Of a stretch of DNA of 64,000 nt, positions 63,413 through 64,000 are shown in pieces (position 1 is the first letter of the stretch; each line of letters starts with the position of its first letter). The notes under the pieces are model-generated. The model saw only the letters and a list, made by a program, of their open reading frames with translations, had not been told where the DNA came from and did not search any database. The DNA lies in NCBI GenBank assembly GCA_026018925.1, contig JAKSZU010000016.1, positions 31,152,877 to 31,216,876 on the forward strand. The letters run 5' to 3'. Both the position numbers and the translations under genes were made by a program. The stretch comes from Tupaia tana. Taxonomy: Eukaryota > Chordata > Mammalia > Scandentia > Tupaiidae.

Positions 63413-64000
63413 AAAGGCAATAACTAAGTTAATGACAATCCAAGTTTTGTAATACTTTTCAAACTGAAATTTAAAAATCTAGTCATGTATTTCATAAGTA
63501 TGTATTTTTTATCTGTATGTGTACTTTTTTTTACATATACACATGAATTTCATAATTAGATCCATATCTATTAAAATAGTGGTTCTAAGTAATAGGTTAT
63601 ATTTCTAACTTTTCTTTTGCCTTTTTTTTGTATTTCTGACATTTAATATACTATTTTTGAGCAAAAATATTTATTCATGAACACAAACTAAACAAAACTA
63701 CAAGATGCTATATTTTAGGCCACAATAATAATTGGTCTTTGTGCTCATTTATGTTTTCTATGTCTTACATATTTGCAGAAGATACTACGTGGGAAAGAAA
63801 TTCATGCATTTATAAGTTAAGCACTTCATATCTAATTAGAACACTTTCTAAAGTATTTGTATTTTTATCTATTTCCTTCATTTTTTTTTCAATTTATTTA
63901 TTTGCATTCATTCTCTGAACATCATTACAGCATACAAAATGAGATTTTCCATCCAAATTACACTATATATTGTCTCAATCAAGCACATCAACAAACATGT
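63413..64000. other. AT-rich unassigned stretch to window end
   Basis: Nothing recognised. Confidence 0.45.

Noticed and set aside
1-64000. Firm species assignment to colugo
   Set aside because: Rests on memory of the CYN SINE type only; no diagnostic gene or mitochondrial sequence is present, so it is kept as a weak guess.

Overview
This window is non-coding mammalian genomic DNA, intergenic or deep intronic. It is AT-rich and packed with retrotransposon copies. I found no credible protein-coding exon, functional tRNA, rRNA, CpG-island promoter or CRISPR array. The open reading frames present are chance frames, mostly through SINE copies, microsatellites or dead L1 sequence.

The dominant element is one tRNA-derived SINE of about 230-260 bp, called 'family A' here. 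I count roughly 55 copies, full or partial, on both strands. In order it has: a tRNA-like head with a Pol III box A (TAGCGTAATGG) and box B (GGTTCGAGTCC); a CA/CG-alternating stretch; a core with GGAGAATGGAGGAGAAGGG; a C-run/G-run palindrome; a CT-rich stretch; and the end CCCTATAGCAAAAACCTCTCC plus poly(A). Many copies have clean target-site duplications (TSDs) of L1-endonuclease type. At least three age layers are visible: young A1 (head GGGACCAGCAGTTAGC, box B GGTTCGAGTCC), young A2 (head GGGAACCAGC, box B GGTTCGCGTCT) and an older layer ending in GGCAAATTAAAATAAAT. A second, more decayed antisense group ('family B') is also present.

Other repeats are L1 pieces (twin-primed copy 30350-32472; ORF2-to-3'UTR copy 33690-37600; antisense pieces 24230-26470, 51880-54790, 56140-57215 and 58240-59698), L2 and MIR relics, one hAT-type fossil, two MaLR-type LTRs, and two places with 7SL/Alu-like sequence (46143-46560 and 49785-50030), one or both joined to tRNA-like sequence.

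Layout: 1-9.8 kb, young SINEs, an L1 3' end and an L2; 9.9-15.2 kb, mostly repeat-poor; 15.2-24 kb, scattered old SINEs, hAT, L2 and MIR; 24-40 kb, dense L1 with many SINE insertions; 40-51 kb, LTRs, nested SINEs and 7SL-like sequence; 51-60 kb, antisense L1 with young SINEs and a 124-bp duplication; 60-64 kb, SINEs and AT microsatellites.

Organism: a placental mammal. The 7SL-like pieces suggest Euarchontoglires, and a high-copy monomeric tRNA-type SINE recalls the colugo (Dermoptera) CYN family. That species guess is from memory and is weak. No new gene system was found; the unusual content is in the structure and history of the retroelements.
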